The notes under the pieces are model-generated. The model was not told the origin of the DNA. It ran no database searches and saw only the letters and a program-made list of their open reading frames with translations. This document shows positions 9,844 to 18,865 of a DNA stretch of 64,000 nucleotides, in pieces. Location: positions 496,001 to 560,000 of the forward strand of contig NZ_JAAORM010000005.1 of NCBI RefSeq assembly GCF_017695965.1, given 5' to 3'. The translations under genes and the position numbers were made by a program. Position 1 is the first letter of the stretch. Each line of letters starts with the position of its first letter. This DNA comes from Prochlorococcus marinus CUG1416 (GTDB lineage: Bacteria > Cyanobacteriota > Cyanobacteriia > PCC-6307 > Cyanobiaceae).

Positions 9844-10829
9844 GCTTCTACATTTTCACTAAGTCTTCTCAAACCTCTTAATCCATCTCGTTCTAAATTT
9901 CTTACTCGATCTCTACTGATCCCAAGTACCCTCCCTATTCCTGTAAGAGACATTGGCTCATCACCATCCATCCCGTATCTCATTCTTAAAACTCTACATT
10001 GCAAATCTGGTAATTGATGCAAAAGAGAATGAAGATCGCCTCTCATACAATCCATCTCTATTTGTTCGTCTGGCAAATCCTCACCGCCTGCTAATAAATC
10101 TAGTAATACAGTATCTTCACCATCACCAACTTTTGTTTCAAGACTAACTGGTTGCCCAGCTTTGCACATTAAATCTTTAACATCTTCTTCAGGAAGCTCT
10201 ACGTATTTTGCAAGTTCACTTACTGTTGGAGTTCTAGACATTTCTTGACTCAACTCTCTTTGACCTTTTTTAAGCTTATTCAACATTTCAGTTATGTGAA
10301 TTGGTAGCCTGATTGCCCTACTTTTTTCAGCAATTGCTCTAGTAATACCCTGTCTAATCCACCAGTATGCATATGTTGAAAACTTGTAGCCTCTAGCTGG
10401 ATCAAATTTTTCAACTCCTCTTACCAAACCTATTGTTCCCTCCTGTATTAAATCTAATAATTCCATATTTCTTTTAGTATATTTTTTTGCAACACTTACT
10501 ACCAACCTTAAATTAGCTGCAACCATTCTTTCTTTCGCCCTCTGTCCAGCTCTCAATCTTTTTTTTATTATGGAAATAGATAAGTTTAATTTGTTTGATA
10601 ATTCCTCAATACTTGGCTTTTCTCCTGTTAATTCAATAATTTCCAATTCTGCTCTTTCTACTTGCATATATTCTTGGACCTGCCTACCAAGAGTAATTTC
10701 TTGCTCGTGAGATAATAGCGGGACTCTACCTATATCCCTCAAATAAGATCTAACAAGGTCGACATCGTTAGCAGCTTTTAAACTTGATATTGTGACTAAT
10801 TTATTCTCACTTAATGTTTCAGTAGACAT
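9828..10829 (-). CDS. Group 2 sigma-70 family RNA polymerase sigma factor
   Basis: 333 residues from the ATG at 10829 (MSTETLSENK). Region 1.2 (DVDLVRSYLRDIGRVPLLS), region 2 (VVSVAKKYTKRNMELLDLIQEG, FDPARGYKFSTYAYWWIRQ), region 3 and region 4 (LGISRDRVRNLERDGLRGL) are all present, but there is no long N-terminal region 1.1. It therefore fits the non-essential group 2 alternative factors of cyanobacteria, tied to stress or light/dark changes. An in-frame ATG exists 33 bases upstream (10862), but the extra codons cross a TTGTTT/AAACAA palindrome, so I prefer 10829. Its 3' end overlaps the hydrolase gene by 16 bases. Confidence 0.92.
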   Translation of the reverse strand: MSTETLSENKLVTISSLKAANDVDLVRSYLRDIGRVPLLSHEQEITLGRQVQEYMQVERAELEIIELTGEKPSIEELSNKLNLSISIIKKRLRAGQRAKERMVAANLRLVVSVAKKYTKRNMELLDLIQEGTIGLVRGVEKFDPARGYKFSTYAYWWIRQGITRAIAEKSRAIRLPIHITEMLNKLKKGQRELSQEMSRTPTVSELAKYVELPEEDVKDLMCKAGQPVSLETKVGDGEDTVLLDLLAGGEDLPDEQIEMDCMRGDLHSLLHQLPDLQCRVLRMRYGMDGDEPMSLTGIGRVLGISRDRVRNLERDGLRGLRRLSENVEAYFVS

Positions 10830-10841
10830 GAAAGTTGAATG

Positions 10842-10856
10842 TTGTTTTGTAAACAA
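10842..10856. promoter_or_regulatory. Operator-like palindrome before the sigma factor gene
   Basis: TTGTTT at 10842-10847 and AAACAA at 10851-10856, separated by TGT: perfect 6-base arms about 13 bases upstream of the preferred sigma factor start. It would be within a coding extension if the upstream ATG at 10862 were used. Possible repressor or autoregulatory site; function is inferred only from symmetry and position. Confidence 0.3.
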
Positions 10857-10929
10857 TACCATTAAGAAATGTAAAGTTAAACAAAAAAATCCACATTTTT
10901 ACAAAAATGAGAATAAATACCTACTAAAT

Positions 10930-12336
10930 TTAGATTAAAGAAGAGCTTAATAACCATTTTGCAGTACTTAGATAAATAAATACACCTGCAATATCAGTTA
11001 CGGTAGTTATGAAAGGAGAGGACATTAGGGCTGGATCTAACCTCATTCTGTCAAACATTAAAGGGAGGATAGCACCTGTAGTCGCAGCTAAAGTCGTTAT
11101 AGATATTAAACTTATTCCTACCGCAGAGGCTATTAAAGGACCCTGCCCTTGCCACCAAGCGAAAGGGAAAACTACTAGCATCATCAAAACACCTAAAAGA
11201 GCGCCTGTAATTGCCTCCTTAACTACTGCTTTAATAGCACCAAGAGACTTCAACTTTTGAGTACTTAAACCTCTAATGATAACCGTTGAACTTTGAGCGC
11301 CAACATTGCCCCCAGTACCTATAAGCAGCGGAATGAATGCAGCTAGTAAAACTATTTCTTTTAAGATTTGATCATTCATCGCTATAACTTTTGTCGTCAA
11401 ACCATTTGCCAAAACCAAAATTAACAACCACAAAATTCTTCGTCGAGCTATCGTAAACAAACTACTTTGAAAATAATCATCTTCATCTCCAGGTTGAACT
11501 GCCCCTGCCGCATAAATATCTCTTGTTGCTTCTTGCTCTATAACGTCAATTAAATCATCGACAGTTACTATCCCAACGAGTCTTTTTTCTTTATCAACAA
11601 CTGGGAGTGCTAGAAAATCATATCTTTGTATTGCTCTTGCGACCTCTTCTTGATTCGTATTCGTAGAAATATTAACCACATCTCTTGTCATAACATCCCC
11701 AATTGGCTTAGAAGGATCAGCAGTTACAAGGTCCCTTAAAGAAAGTATCCCTGTCAAATGTCTTTCTTTGTCCGTAACGTATAAGCTATAAATTGTTTCT
11801 GTGAATGGAGCCCTTTTTCTAACTAAAGAAAGAGCCTCAGCTGCTGTTTGCATCTCTTTAAGGTCTATGAATTCAGTTGTCATTAATCTTCCAGCAGTTT
11901 CCGGCTCATATCCAAGTAATTCAGCTGTGACTTTCCTTTCACCTGGACTCAGAGCAGACAAAAATTTTCGTACAACTTTTGCAGGTAATTCATCAAAAAG
12001 TTGAACCCTATCATCAGGCGACATTTTCTCAACGATTTCTAAAACTTCTCCTGAACGAAGCCTTTCTAATAAAGTTTGCTGAACTATTGGATCTAAATAT
12101 TCATAAACCTCAATTGCCTCATTTTTCTTTAACAATCGAAATGCTAATGCCTGCAATATTAATGGAAGGCTTCCAATAGCATCTGCAATATCAACAGGTT
12201 GGGAAGGTTCTAAAAGTAATTTTGCCTCATCATAATTTCCTGCTACTAGCAATTCTTCAAGTTGAATCGTAATATTTTCTCGAGTACTTAAATCAGAAGA
12301 TAAGGCTGTAACCGTTTCAAGATTATTTTCATTCAT
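10930..12336 (-). CDS. mgtE: Magnesium transporter MgtE
   Basis: 468 residues. N-terminal cytosolic helical MgtE domain (about 25-150), a CBS pair (about 155-280; VTADPSKPIGDVMTRDVVNI, LALPVVDKEKRLVGIVTVDDLIDVIEQEA) and a C-terminal membrane domain of about five helices with the conserved GTGGNVGAQSSTVIIRGL and the pore-lining DPALMSSPFITTVTD. A Mg2+ channel gated by Mg2+ bound in the CBS/N domains. Only about 25 bases would separate the best promoter match from the start, so there is no room for an M-box magnesium riboswitch. It is downstream of the crcB pair on the same strand. Confidence 0.95.
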   Translation of the reverse strand: MNENNLETVTALSSDLSTRENITIQLEELLVAGNYDEAKLLLEPSQPVDIADAIGSLPLILQALAFRLLKKNEAIEVYEYLDPIVQQTLLERLRSGEVLEIVEKMSPDDRVQLFDELPAKVVRKFLSALSPGERKVTAELLGYEPETAGRLMTTEFIDLKEMQTAAEALSLVRKRAPFTETIYSLYVTDKERHLTGILSLRDLVTADPSKPIGDVMTRDVVNISTNTNQEEVARAIQRYDFLALPVVDKEKRLVGIVTVDDLIDVIEQEATRDIYAAGAVQPGDEDDYFQSSLFTIARRRILWLLILVLANGLTTKVIAMNDQILKEIVLLAAFIPLLIGTGGNVGAQSSTVIIRGLSTQKLKSLGAIKAVVKEAITGALLGVLMMLVVFPFAWWQGQGPLIASAVGISLISITTLAATTGAILPLMFDRMRLDPALMSSPFITTVTDIAGVFIYLSTAKWLLSSSLI

Positions 12337-12367
12337 TGATATAATCCCTTTTCAAAGTAACAACACC

Positions 12368-12373
12368 ATTATA
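12368..12373 (-). promoter_or_regulatory. Candidate -10 element for mgtE
   Basis: Read on the minus strand this is TATAAT, about 32 bases upstream of the mgtE ATG, predicting a start of transcription near 12361. No clear -35 box is visible, which is common in these genomes. The match is by eye only. Confidence 0.3.
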
Positions 12374-12379
12374 TGAAAT

Positions 12380-12709
12380 TTAAGTAATTTTTCTACTTAT
12401 CCAGAACCCAAAATACATTGTGAATAAATTTACGATAATGATTAAATTAAGAAACATTATAAATTTTATCCAATCTCCTTGATTAAAAATTTTGTACAAA
12501 AAATATATAAATCCGCTAAAGGATGTAAAGCAAGAAAAAAAACCACTTAATAAAATTTTTTCGCTTGAATAACTTAATTTTTTACTGACAATAAAACCAA
12601 CGAAAAAAGATCCTAGAATTGAAATAATAAAGTTATTATTTATAGATAATCTTAAAAAAGTACCTACATAACAAGCTAAAAGAATATAAAAAAAACTTTT
12701 TATTTTCAT
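12380..12709 (-). CDS. crcB: Fluoride channel subunit CrcB/Fluc (second of a pair)
   Basis: 109 residues with four predicted membrane helices. Family marks: ILGSFFVGFIVS (the conserved N-containing helix is degenerate here) and SCFTSFSGF, the phenylalanine/serine-rich pore stretch. Fluc channels export fluoride and work as antiparallel dimers; some genomes encode two half-proteins that pair with opposite orientation. Only one base separates it from the upstream crcB gene, so a heterodimer is likely (inference). Its closest catalytic-type residues are less well kept than in the neighbour. Confidence 0.82.
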   Translation of the reverse strand: MKIKSFFYILLACYVGTFLRLSINNNFIISILGSFFVGFIVSKKLSYSSEKILLSGFFSCFTSFSGFIYFLYKIFNQGDWIKFIMFLNLIIIVNLFTMYFGFWISRKIT

Positions 12710-12710
12710 G

Positions 12711-13076
12711 TTAAAATAATTGAATAATTAAGTAACCCAAATAAAAGAAAAAGAAAGAAAAAAATATTACTTCGATATAATGAAAAAATAATATTAGGAA
12801 TTTCCTCTTCTTCAATAGAATAAATAGTTGATATATAAAAGAGGAAAATGTACTAAAACATCCTAAAAAACCGGTATAAAATAAAAATAATATATCGTTA
12901 TTAATAAAATTTACTGCTACTAAAATTCCTAAAAAAAATGATGATATAAAATTCACTATTGAAGTATTTTGAATATCAAAACCTATGCTTTTTTTTAAAT
13001 TATTTTGTATAAATATTCTCAGTATTAATCCAAAAGTACTACCAATTAAAATAATACCTATTGAACTAAAATCCAA
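12711..13076 (-). CDS. crcB: Fluoride channel subunit CrcB/Fluc (first of a pair)
   Basis: 121 residues, four hydrophobic helices, with STFGLILRIFIQN (conserved Arg in helix 1), NFISSFFLGILVA (helix 2, conserved Asn) and the pore motif GCFSTFSSFIYQ. Fits CrcB/Fluc, which removes cytoplasmic fluoride. It is one base upstream of the second crcB and three bases downstream of the small exported protein gene, so gyrB through this pair appear to be one transcription unit. The N-terminus MDFSSIGIILIGS starts directly at helix 1. Confidence 0.86.
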   Translation of the reverse strand: MDFSSIGIILIGSTFGLILRIFIQNNLKKSIGFDIQNTSIVNFISSFFLGILVAVNFINNDILFLFYTGFLGCFSTFSSFIYQLFILLKKRKFLILFFHYIEVIFFSFFFFYLGYLIIQLF

Positions 13077-13079
13077 AAT

Positions 13080-13409
13080 TTACATTTTTATCCAGCCTTT
13101 TTTAATCTTATTTGGATCGTCTAAAAATTTATTAGAAGCTAATTCAACCCTTACCCAAATTTCACTTTCGCTAACTTGCCAATTACGTAAAACTGATAAA
13201 GTTGTACCTACTTCAAGAACTAATAATTCTTTAGCATGAATTTCAGGAAAAGAATAAAGATGAGTATTGGAACTCAATATAATTTCATTGGTATTATTAG
13301 GAAACTTATTTTGATTTAAACTTTTTTGGATTCCACCAGCAGGTAATGTAATTGGAGCAATTAATGCAAAAGTAATTAAGCAAAAATTCTTTAGAAGAGT
13401 TTTAATCAT
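13080..13409 (-). CDS. Small exported protein, SH3b-like
   Basis: 109 residues. A basic start then a hydrophobic stretch (FCLITFALIAPITLPAGG, about 9-26) reads as a signal peptide or anchor. The mature part has short beta-strand-like segments (NTHLYSFPEIHAKELLVLEVGTT split by turns, WVRVELAS, GWIKM) that resemble a bacterial SH3 fold of cell-wall-binding proteins. This is a weak, by-eye resemblance and function is unknown. Its ATG overlaps the gyrB stop in an ATGA arrangement, so it is probably translated with gyrB. Confidence 0.65.
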   Translation of the reverse strand: MIKTLLKNFCLITFALIAPITLPAGGIQKSLNQNKFPNNTNEIILSSNTHLYSFPEIHAKELLVLEVGTTLSVLRNWQVSESEIWVRVELASNKFLDDPNKIKKGWIKM

Positions 13410-15373
13410 ATATCTAAAGTTGCCATATCTAAGTTACTACTATGAGTTTCAATAAATTCTCTTCTTGGTGCAACTTTATCTCCCATTAATATATTGAATA
13501 TTCTGTCGGCTTCAAGTGCATCTTCAATCTCAACCTTTTTCATCATCCTAGTTTGAGGATTCATAGTTGTATCCCACAATTGTTTTGGCATCATCTCACC
13601 TAATCCCTTAAATCTCTGAATATTATAATTTGCATTTTCTCCAAAACCTGTAATTGTATCCTTTAATTGATTCTCGTTATAGCAGTATTTATGATTCTTA
13701 CCTCTTTCAACCTTATAGAGAGGAGGACATGCAATATATATATAACCTTTCTCGACCAGTTCTTTTTGATATCTATAAAAAAATGTCAATAATAAAGTTC
13801 TTATATGTGCACCGTCAACATCAGCATCCGTCATAATTACAACCCTGTGATATCTCAAAGAGCTCACGTCGAACTCCTCTCCTTTTATTCCTAATCCTAG
13901 AGCTGTTATTAATGACTGAATTTCTGTATTTTTATATATTTTACTATCGTCAGTTTTTTCGATATTAAGAATTTTACCCCTGAGAGGTAAAATAGCCTGA
14001 AACTTTCTATCTCTTCCTTGTTTAGCGGAACCTCCAGCAGAATCCCCCTCAACGATATAAATTTCAGTTTCAGAAGGATCTCTAGAACTACAATCTGCTA
14101 ATTTACCTGGCAGAGTCGAACTTTCAAGCACACTTTTTCTTCTAACTAATTCTCTAGCCCTTCTTGCAGCTTCTGCTGCATTAAATGATTGAATTGCTTT
14201 TTCAAGAATCAAGTCCAAAATTCCAGGATTAAATTCCATGTATTTTGTCAGTGCCTCGCCAATCAGAGAATCCACAATTCCTCTTACTTCAGTGTTACCT
14301 AATTTTGTTTTTGTTTGTCCTTCAAATTCGGGATCTGGAACTTTCACCGATAAAACTACCGTCAAACCCTCTCTAATATTTTCACCAGCTAAATTTTTTT
14401 CAATATCTTTTCTTTTGCCTCTCTTCTTAGCAAGATTATTGAAAGTTCTTGTCAAAACTGTTTTTAATCCTTCAATATGAGTGCCTCCATCGATAGTTCT
14501 AATATTATTTGCAAATCCTAAAATATTATCTGAATAAACATCTGAACACCACTGCAAAGCTGCCTCTACGTAAACGTTTTCTTTCTGTGAGTCAACATAA
14601 ATTATCTCAGGATGAATTGAATCCTTTTCTGCATTCATGTATTGAACATATTCTTTGATACCTCCCTCATATAAGTAAATTTCTTCTCTAAAAGAACCAT
14701 CAGATAATTGATTTCTTTCATCTCTAAAAACAATTTTTACACCACCATTAAGATAAGCAAGTTCTCTTAATCTAGATGAAAGAAGAGCATATTCAAATTC
14801 GATACCTCCAGAAAAAATCGTTTTATCGGGCTTAAAACAAATAGTGGTCCCTTTTTTAAAAGGTTTCACAGACTGCTTTTTAGTTTGTAATTCACCCTTT
14901 GATATACCTTTTTCGAATCTTTGATTAAACTCACTGCTATCCCTGTAAACAGTCACATTAACCCATTCGCTTAAAGCATTCACCACAGATATTCCTACTC
15001 CATGCAACCCACCTGAAACTTTATAGCCGCCACTTCCGAATTTCCCTCCTGCGTGAAGAACAGTAAGTACAGTTTCTAAAGCACTTTTACCAGTCCTTGG
15101 ATGAATATCTGTTGGAATACCTCGTCCATTATCAGAAATTAAAGCTGATCCATCTGCGCGAAGAACAATTTCAATGTGATCACAATGTCCTGCGAGTGCT
15201 TCATCAACTGAGTTATCAACGACCTCATATACTAGATGATGCAAACCTCTCGGCCCTGTCGTACCTATATACATCCCCGGGCGTTTACGAACAGGCTCTA
15301 AGCCTTCTAAAACCTGAATCTGTTCCGCACCATAGTCATTTGAGATTTTATTAGATCTTTTGTCCTCACTCAT
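13406..15373 (-). CDS. gyrB: DNA gyrase subunit B
   Basis: 655 residues. GHKL ATPase domain (VVDNSVDEALAGH, DNGRGIPTDIHP, GGLHGVGISVVNALS), transducer domain, and TOPRIM with EGDSAGGSAKQGRD, PLRGKILNIEK and DADVDGAHI. The C-terminal RFKGLGEMMPKQLW is also present. With GyrA it introduces negative supercoils at ATP cost. The length matches the short form without the large TOPRIM insertion found in gamma-proteobacteria. The gyrA gene is not in this window. It is divergent from miaA across about 150 bases, and its stop overlaps the next start by four bases. Confidence 0.98.
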   Translation of the reverse strand: MSEDKRSNKISNDYGAEQIQVLEGLEPVRKRPGMYIGTTGPRGLHHLVYEVVDNSVDEALAGHCDHIEIVLRADGSALISDNGRGIPTDIHPRTGKSALETVLTVLHAGGKFGSGGYKVSGGLHGVGISVVNALSEWVNVTVYRDSSEFNQRFEKGISKGELQTKKQSVKPFKKGTTICFKPDKTIFSGGIEFEYALLSSRLRELAYLNGGVKIVFRDERNQLSDGSFREEIYLYEGGIKEYVQYMNAEKDSIHPEIIYVDSQKENVYVEAALQWCSDVYSDNILGFANNIRTIDGGTHIEGLKTVLTRTFNNLAKKRGKRKDIEKNLAGENIREGLTVVLSVKVPDPEFEGQTKTKLGNTEVRGIVDSLIGEALTKYMEFNPGILDLILEKAIQSFNAAEAARRARELVRRKSVLESSTLPGKLADCSSRDPSETEIYIVEGDSAGGSAKQGRDRKFQAILPLRGKILNIEKTDDSKIYKNTEIQSLITALGLGIKGEEFDVSSLRYHRVVIMTDADVDGAHIRTLLLTFFYRYQKELVEKGYIYIACPPLYKVERGKNHKYCYNENQLKDTITGFGENANYNIQRFKGLGEMMPKQLWDTTMNPQTRMMKKVEIEDALEADRIFNILMGDKVAPRREFIETHSSNLDMATLDI

Positions 15374-15524
15374 TTAATAGAAAAAAAAACATTAAACTTT
15401 TAAAATGTTATGTTTAAAAGGTCTTTGATTAAACTTACCACCACAATAAGAGAAAGGCTCGAAGTCTATGAAAAATTTAATCACTTTAATTATATAGCTA
15501 ATAGATTTTTCTTCAGAAATTTAT

Positions 15525-16424
15525 ATGTTTTCTTATCCACCTCATGTAATAGTTTTACTTGGACCCACAGCTAGTGGCAAAACAGAATTAGCTATTGAAA
15601 TCGCAGAATATTTCAAAACTCGTATACATAATATAGATTCAAGACAAATTTATAAGTCTATGGATATTGGAACAGCCAAACCATCTGAGCATCAACAAAA
15701 AAAAATAAAGCATTTTTTAATAGATATTGAAGAGCCTATTAATCCAATTAATGTAAAACAATTTCAAGAAATTGCTCAACAATCAATAAAAAGAGAACTT
15801 AAAAAAAATTATTTACCTTTTCTTGTTGGAGGGAGTGGTTTATATATGAACTCAATAACAAAAGGTTTTTTTGTCCCAGATATCCCTCCGCAAAATAATT
15901 TGAGAGAACAATTAGAAAAACTTGAACATAAAGAACGTTGGGAACTTTTAAAAAATTGTGATCCAATCTCAACAAAAAAAATCAATTTTGCTGATCACGT
16001 GAGAACAATAAGAGCTTTAGAAGTCTTTTACGTAACAGGAAAACCTTTGTCAACTCAAAAAGTTCAAAAACCTCCTGAATGGAGAATACTAGAACTGGGA
16101 TTAGATAGAGATAACTTAAAAGAAAGAATTTTACAAAGAACAAAAAATATGTATTCATCTGGAATTTTGGAAGAGACGAAACACCTTATTTCTCAATATG
16201 GATCTGATTTGCAAATATTAAACACCATTGGATACCGTCAAGCTATGGATGTCTTAAATAACCATTTAACTATTGATAAAGCGATAGAAATAACTACTAT
16301 AAAAACGATCCAATTTGCCAAAAGACAAAAAACATGGTTTCGTAATAAAAATAATCCAACTTGGCTTAATAACAAAAACCTGCTAAAAGATGCAATAATC
16401 AAAATAGAGTCTTTTTTAGGCTAA
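15525..16424 (+). CDS. miaA: tRNA dimethylallyltransferase MiaA
   Basis: 299 residues. Transfers a dimethylallyl group to A37 of tRNAs reading UNN codons. P-loop GPTASGKT at 13-20, the following [17 protein letters not shown], the core [10 protein letters not shown], and the tail [16 protein letters not shown] are all family marks. Full length. Plus-strand, followed by infC after 56 bases. Start ATG at 15525 places the P-loop at the usual distance from the N-terminus. Confidence 0.96.
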   Translation: MFSYPPHVIVLLGPTASGKTELAIEIAEYFKTRIHNIDSRQIYKSMDIGTAKPSEHQQKKIKHFLIDIEEPINPINVKQFQEIAQQSIKRELKKNYLPFLVGGSGLYMNSITKGFFVPDIPPQNNLREQLEKLEHKERWELLKNCDPISTKKINFADHVRTIRALEVFYVTGKPLSTQKVQKPPEWRILELGLDRDNLKERILQRTKNMYSSGILEETKHLISQYGSDLQILNTIGYRQAMDVLNNHLTIDKAIEITTIKTIQFAKRQKTWFRNKNNPTWLNNKNLLKDAIIKIESFLG

Positions 16425-16480
16425 ATTTAAAAATAATAGATTTTGTTCATCATCAAATCAATTTTTATTTACTAAACTGA

Positions 16481-17053
16481 ATGCCACCACGCCCACGCTT
16501 TGACCGCCGCGCTCCTATTAGAGAGCTCCCAAATATTAATGAAAGAATAAAATACCCTCAATTAAGAGTTGTTGATTCAGATGGAAAACAATTAGGTGTC
16601 ATAGATAGATTGAAAGCATTAGAAATAGCCTCTCAAAGAGAACTTGATTTAGTTTTGGTCAGCGAAAAAGCTAATCCTCCTGTTTGTAGAATCATGGACT
16701 ATGGAAAATATAAATTTGAACAAGAAAAGAAAGCAAAAGAAGCAAAAAAGAAATCTCATCAAACAGAAGTTAAAGAAGTAAAAATGAGGTACAAAATTGA
16801 CAAACATGATTATGACGTACGAATAGGTCAAGCTACTAAATTCTTAAAATCGGGAGATAAAGTAAAATGCACTGTAATTTTTAGGGGTAGAGAAATTCAA
16901 CACTCAAATTTAGCTGAAACACTCCTTTTGAAAATGGCTAACGATTTAGAGGAGCAATCAGAAGTACAACAAAAGCCAAAACGAGAAGGGAGAAACATGA
17001 TTATGTTTTTAAGCCCTAGGAAAACACCACTTATTAAAAAAGATGAAGACTGA
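16481..17053 (+). CDS. infC: Translation initiation factor IF-3
   Basis: 190 residues. N-domain ([32 protein letters not shown]), a lysine-rich linker ([11 protein letters not shown]), and C-domain ([34 protein letters not shown]). IF-3 keeps the 30S subunit free and checks start-codon pairing. In many bacteria infC heads rpmI-rplT, but here those genes lie 30 kb away, so the usual operon is split. It starts with ATG, not the rare AUU used for autoregulation in enteric bacteria. Confidence 0.97.
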   Translation: MPPRPRFDRRAPIRELPNINERIKYPQLRVVDSDGKQLGVIDRLKALEIASQRELDLVLVSEKANPPVCRIMDYGKYKFEQEKKAKEAKKKSHQTEVKEVKMRYKIDKHDYDVRIGQATKFLKSGDKVKCTVIFRGREIQHSNLAETLLLKMANDLEEQSEVQQKPKREGRNMIMFLSPRKTPLIKKDED

Positions 17054-17130
17054 GAACTTCTTATCCAAAAATATGCCAAATGTTAAAGTGTCACTATAAA
17101 TAAAAATTAATTAGTCAGGATTGTTTTAAA

Positions 17131-18117
17131 GTGAAATTCCATATTCAACAAGAAAGTGATATCCCTGCCTCAACACAAATATATAATCAAATTTGCTTTG
17201 CAATAGCAGCAAGACATTTTCCACCTGGACACAGACTTCCAAGCACTAGGCAACTTGCAATGCAGACTGGACTCCATCGGAATACTATTAGCAAAGTTTA
17301 CAGACAACTTGAAGTAGATGGGGTTGTTGAAGCAATAGCTGGATCGGGGATCTATGTGAGAGATAATCTTACTAAAAGAGAACTAAAAAAATCAATTTAC
17401 TCAAAAGACAAGATATCTCAGCCACCAGACCAAGAAGCAAAAAAGGCTATTGATAACTTCATAAATCTTGGCTGCACCTTACAAGAAACAAGAGAAATAT
17501 TAACTAATGAAATTGATTGGCGTATTAAATGCGGAGCAAGAATTATAGTCAGTACTCCTAGGGAGGATATAGGCGCTTCTATGCTGATAGCAGAAGAGCT
17601 CTCTCCAAAAGTTAATGTACCAGTAGAAGTTATTCCTATGGAAGAATTAGAAAAAGTTCTGAGTAGTTCGAATAATGGGACTATTGTCACAAGCAGATAT
17701 TTTTTACAACCTCTAGAAAAAGTTGCGAAACAATATGGAGTTCGAGCTATTGCAGTTGACTTAAGCGACTTTCAAAAGGAATTGAAAATACTCAAAGAAT
17801 TAAATACCGGAAGTTGTGTCGGTATTGTTAGCATTAGTCCTGGTTTATTACGGGCAGCTGAGGTTATCATACACAGCATGCGAGGTAGTGAATTAATGCT
17901 TATGACGGCGATTTCAGACAACAACAGTAGATTATTATCGCTTTTAAAGGCTGCAAACCATATAGTGTGTGATGGGCCGAGTTTGTCAGTTGTGGAAAAC
18001 ACATTATTAAAAAATCGATCTCAGCTCATGAGATTACCTCAAATAATATGCGCTAAAAACTATTTGAGTATAGAAACAATAAATCAATTAAAAAAAGAAA
18101 TTGGAATTTTTAATTAG
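17131..18117 (+). CDS. GntR-family transcriptional regulator with unrecognised C-terminal domain
   Basis: 328 residues. The N-terminal 75 or so form a GntR winged helix (STQIYNQICFAIAARHF, GHRLPSTRQLAMQTGLHRNTISK, YRQLEVDGVVEA, GSGIYVRD). The remaining 240 residues are not the aminotransferase domain of MocR proteins, nor a FadR or UTRA domain that I recognise. They alternate beta strands and helices (RIIVSTPREDIGASMLIAEEL, GTIVTSRYFL, GIVSISPGLLRAAEVI), resembling a periplasmic-binding-type or regulatory Rossmann fold. The start is GTG at 17131. cysE begins three bases after the stop, so it may sense a sulfur or serine-pathway signal (inference). Confidence 0.85.
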   Translation: MKFHIQQESDIPASTQIYNQICFAIAARHFPPGHRLPSTRQLAMQTGLHRNTISKVYRQLEVDGVVEAIAGSGIYVRDNLTKRELKKSIYSKDKISQPPDQEAKKAIDNFINLGCTLQETREILTNEIDWRIKCGARIIVSTPREDIGASMLIAEELSPKVNVPVEVIPMEELEKVLSSSNNGTIVTSRYFLQPLEKVAKQYGVRAIAVDLSDFQKELKILKELNTGSCVGIVSISPGLLRAAEVIIHSMRGSELMLMTAISDNNSRLLSLLKAANHIVCDGPSLSVVENTLLKNRSQLMRLPQIICAKNYLSIETINQLKKEIGIFN

Positions 18118-18120
18118 ACC

Positions 18121-18858
18121 ATGATCCTAAGAACTTTTAAATCAGATATAGAAATTATCAAAGAACGAGATCCTGCTGCCAGGGGGATATTAGAAATTTT
18201 TCTTTGCTACCCAGGCTTCCAATCAATAGTAATTCATAGGTTTACGCATAAATTATGGCAATTAAAAATTCCTTTAATTCCTCGCTTGTTAAGTCATCTT
18301 AATAGGCTAGTAACAGGCATTGAAATCCATCCTGGGGCTAAAATTGGTAAACGGGTCTTTATAGACCATGGAATGGGAGTTGTAATTGGTGAAACAGCTG
18401 AGATAGGAAATAATTGTCTACTTTATCAAGGCGTTACATTAGGAGGAACTGGTAAAAATCATGGCAAAAGACACCCAACATTAATGGAAAATGTTGTAGT
18501 TGGGGCAGGTGCAAAAGTACTAGGGTCCATAACAGTAGGGTCTAACACCCGTATTGGCGCGGGTTCAGTAGTTGTTCGCAATGTAGAGGGGAACAGTACT
18601 GTGGTTGGAGTTCCTGGCAGAGTAGTGCATCAAAGTGGTGTCAAAGTGAATCCATTGGCTCACTCTGCCTTGCCAGATGCAGAAGCTAATGTAATAAAAA
18701 ATTTAATGGATAGAATTGACTTACTTGAAAATGAAATTCTGAAATTACAAAAAACTCTACAATGTCTAGCCAACTCAGAATCTATTGATATTTCTAAACT
18801 AGGTAGTGCTCAAAATCTTAAAGACAAAGAAATTATAGAATTTCTTGGCGATGAATAA
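18121..18858 (+). CDS. cysE: Serine O-acetyltransferase
   Basis: 245 residues. Acetylates serine with acetyl-CoA, the first step to cysteine. N-terminal helical region (ERDPAARGILEIFLCYPGFQ with HRFTHKLW) and a left-handed beta-helix of hexapeptide repeats (HPGAKIGKRVFIDHGMG, VIGETAEIG, GVTLGGTGKNHGKRHP, VVGVPGRVV). A helical tail of about 60 residues follows, longer than the minimal enzyme; the C-terminus of CysE usually contacts cysteine synthase. Three bases downstream of the GntR-type regulator, so co-transcribed; convergent with secA. Confidence 0.95.
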   Translation: MILRTFKSDIEIIKERDPAARGILEIFLCYPGFQSIVIHRFTHKLWQLKIPLIPRLLSHLNRLVTGIEIHPGAKIGKRVFIDHGMGVVIGETAEIGNNCLLYQGVTLGGTGKNHGKRHPTLMENVVVGAGAKVLGSITVGSNTRIGAGSVVVRNVEGNSTVVGVPGRVVHQSGVKVNPLAHSALPDAEANVIKNLMDRIDLLENEILKLQKTLQCLANSESIDISKLGSAQNLKDKEIIEFLGDE

Positions 18859-18865
18859 ATCTTTT

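Noticed and set aside
12337-12379. M-box magnesium riboswitch before mgtE
   Set aside because: Only 43 bases separate the genes, and the best promoter leaves about 25 bases of leader, far too short.
16425-16480. IF-3 autoregulatory leader with rare start codon
   Set aside because: infC begins with ATG, and the 56-base gap has no clear structure.
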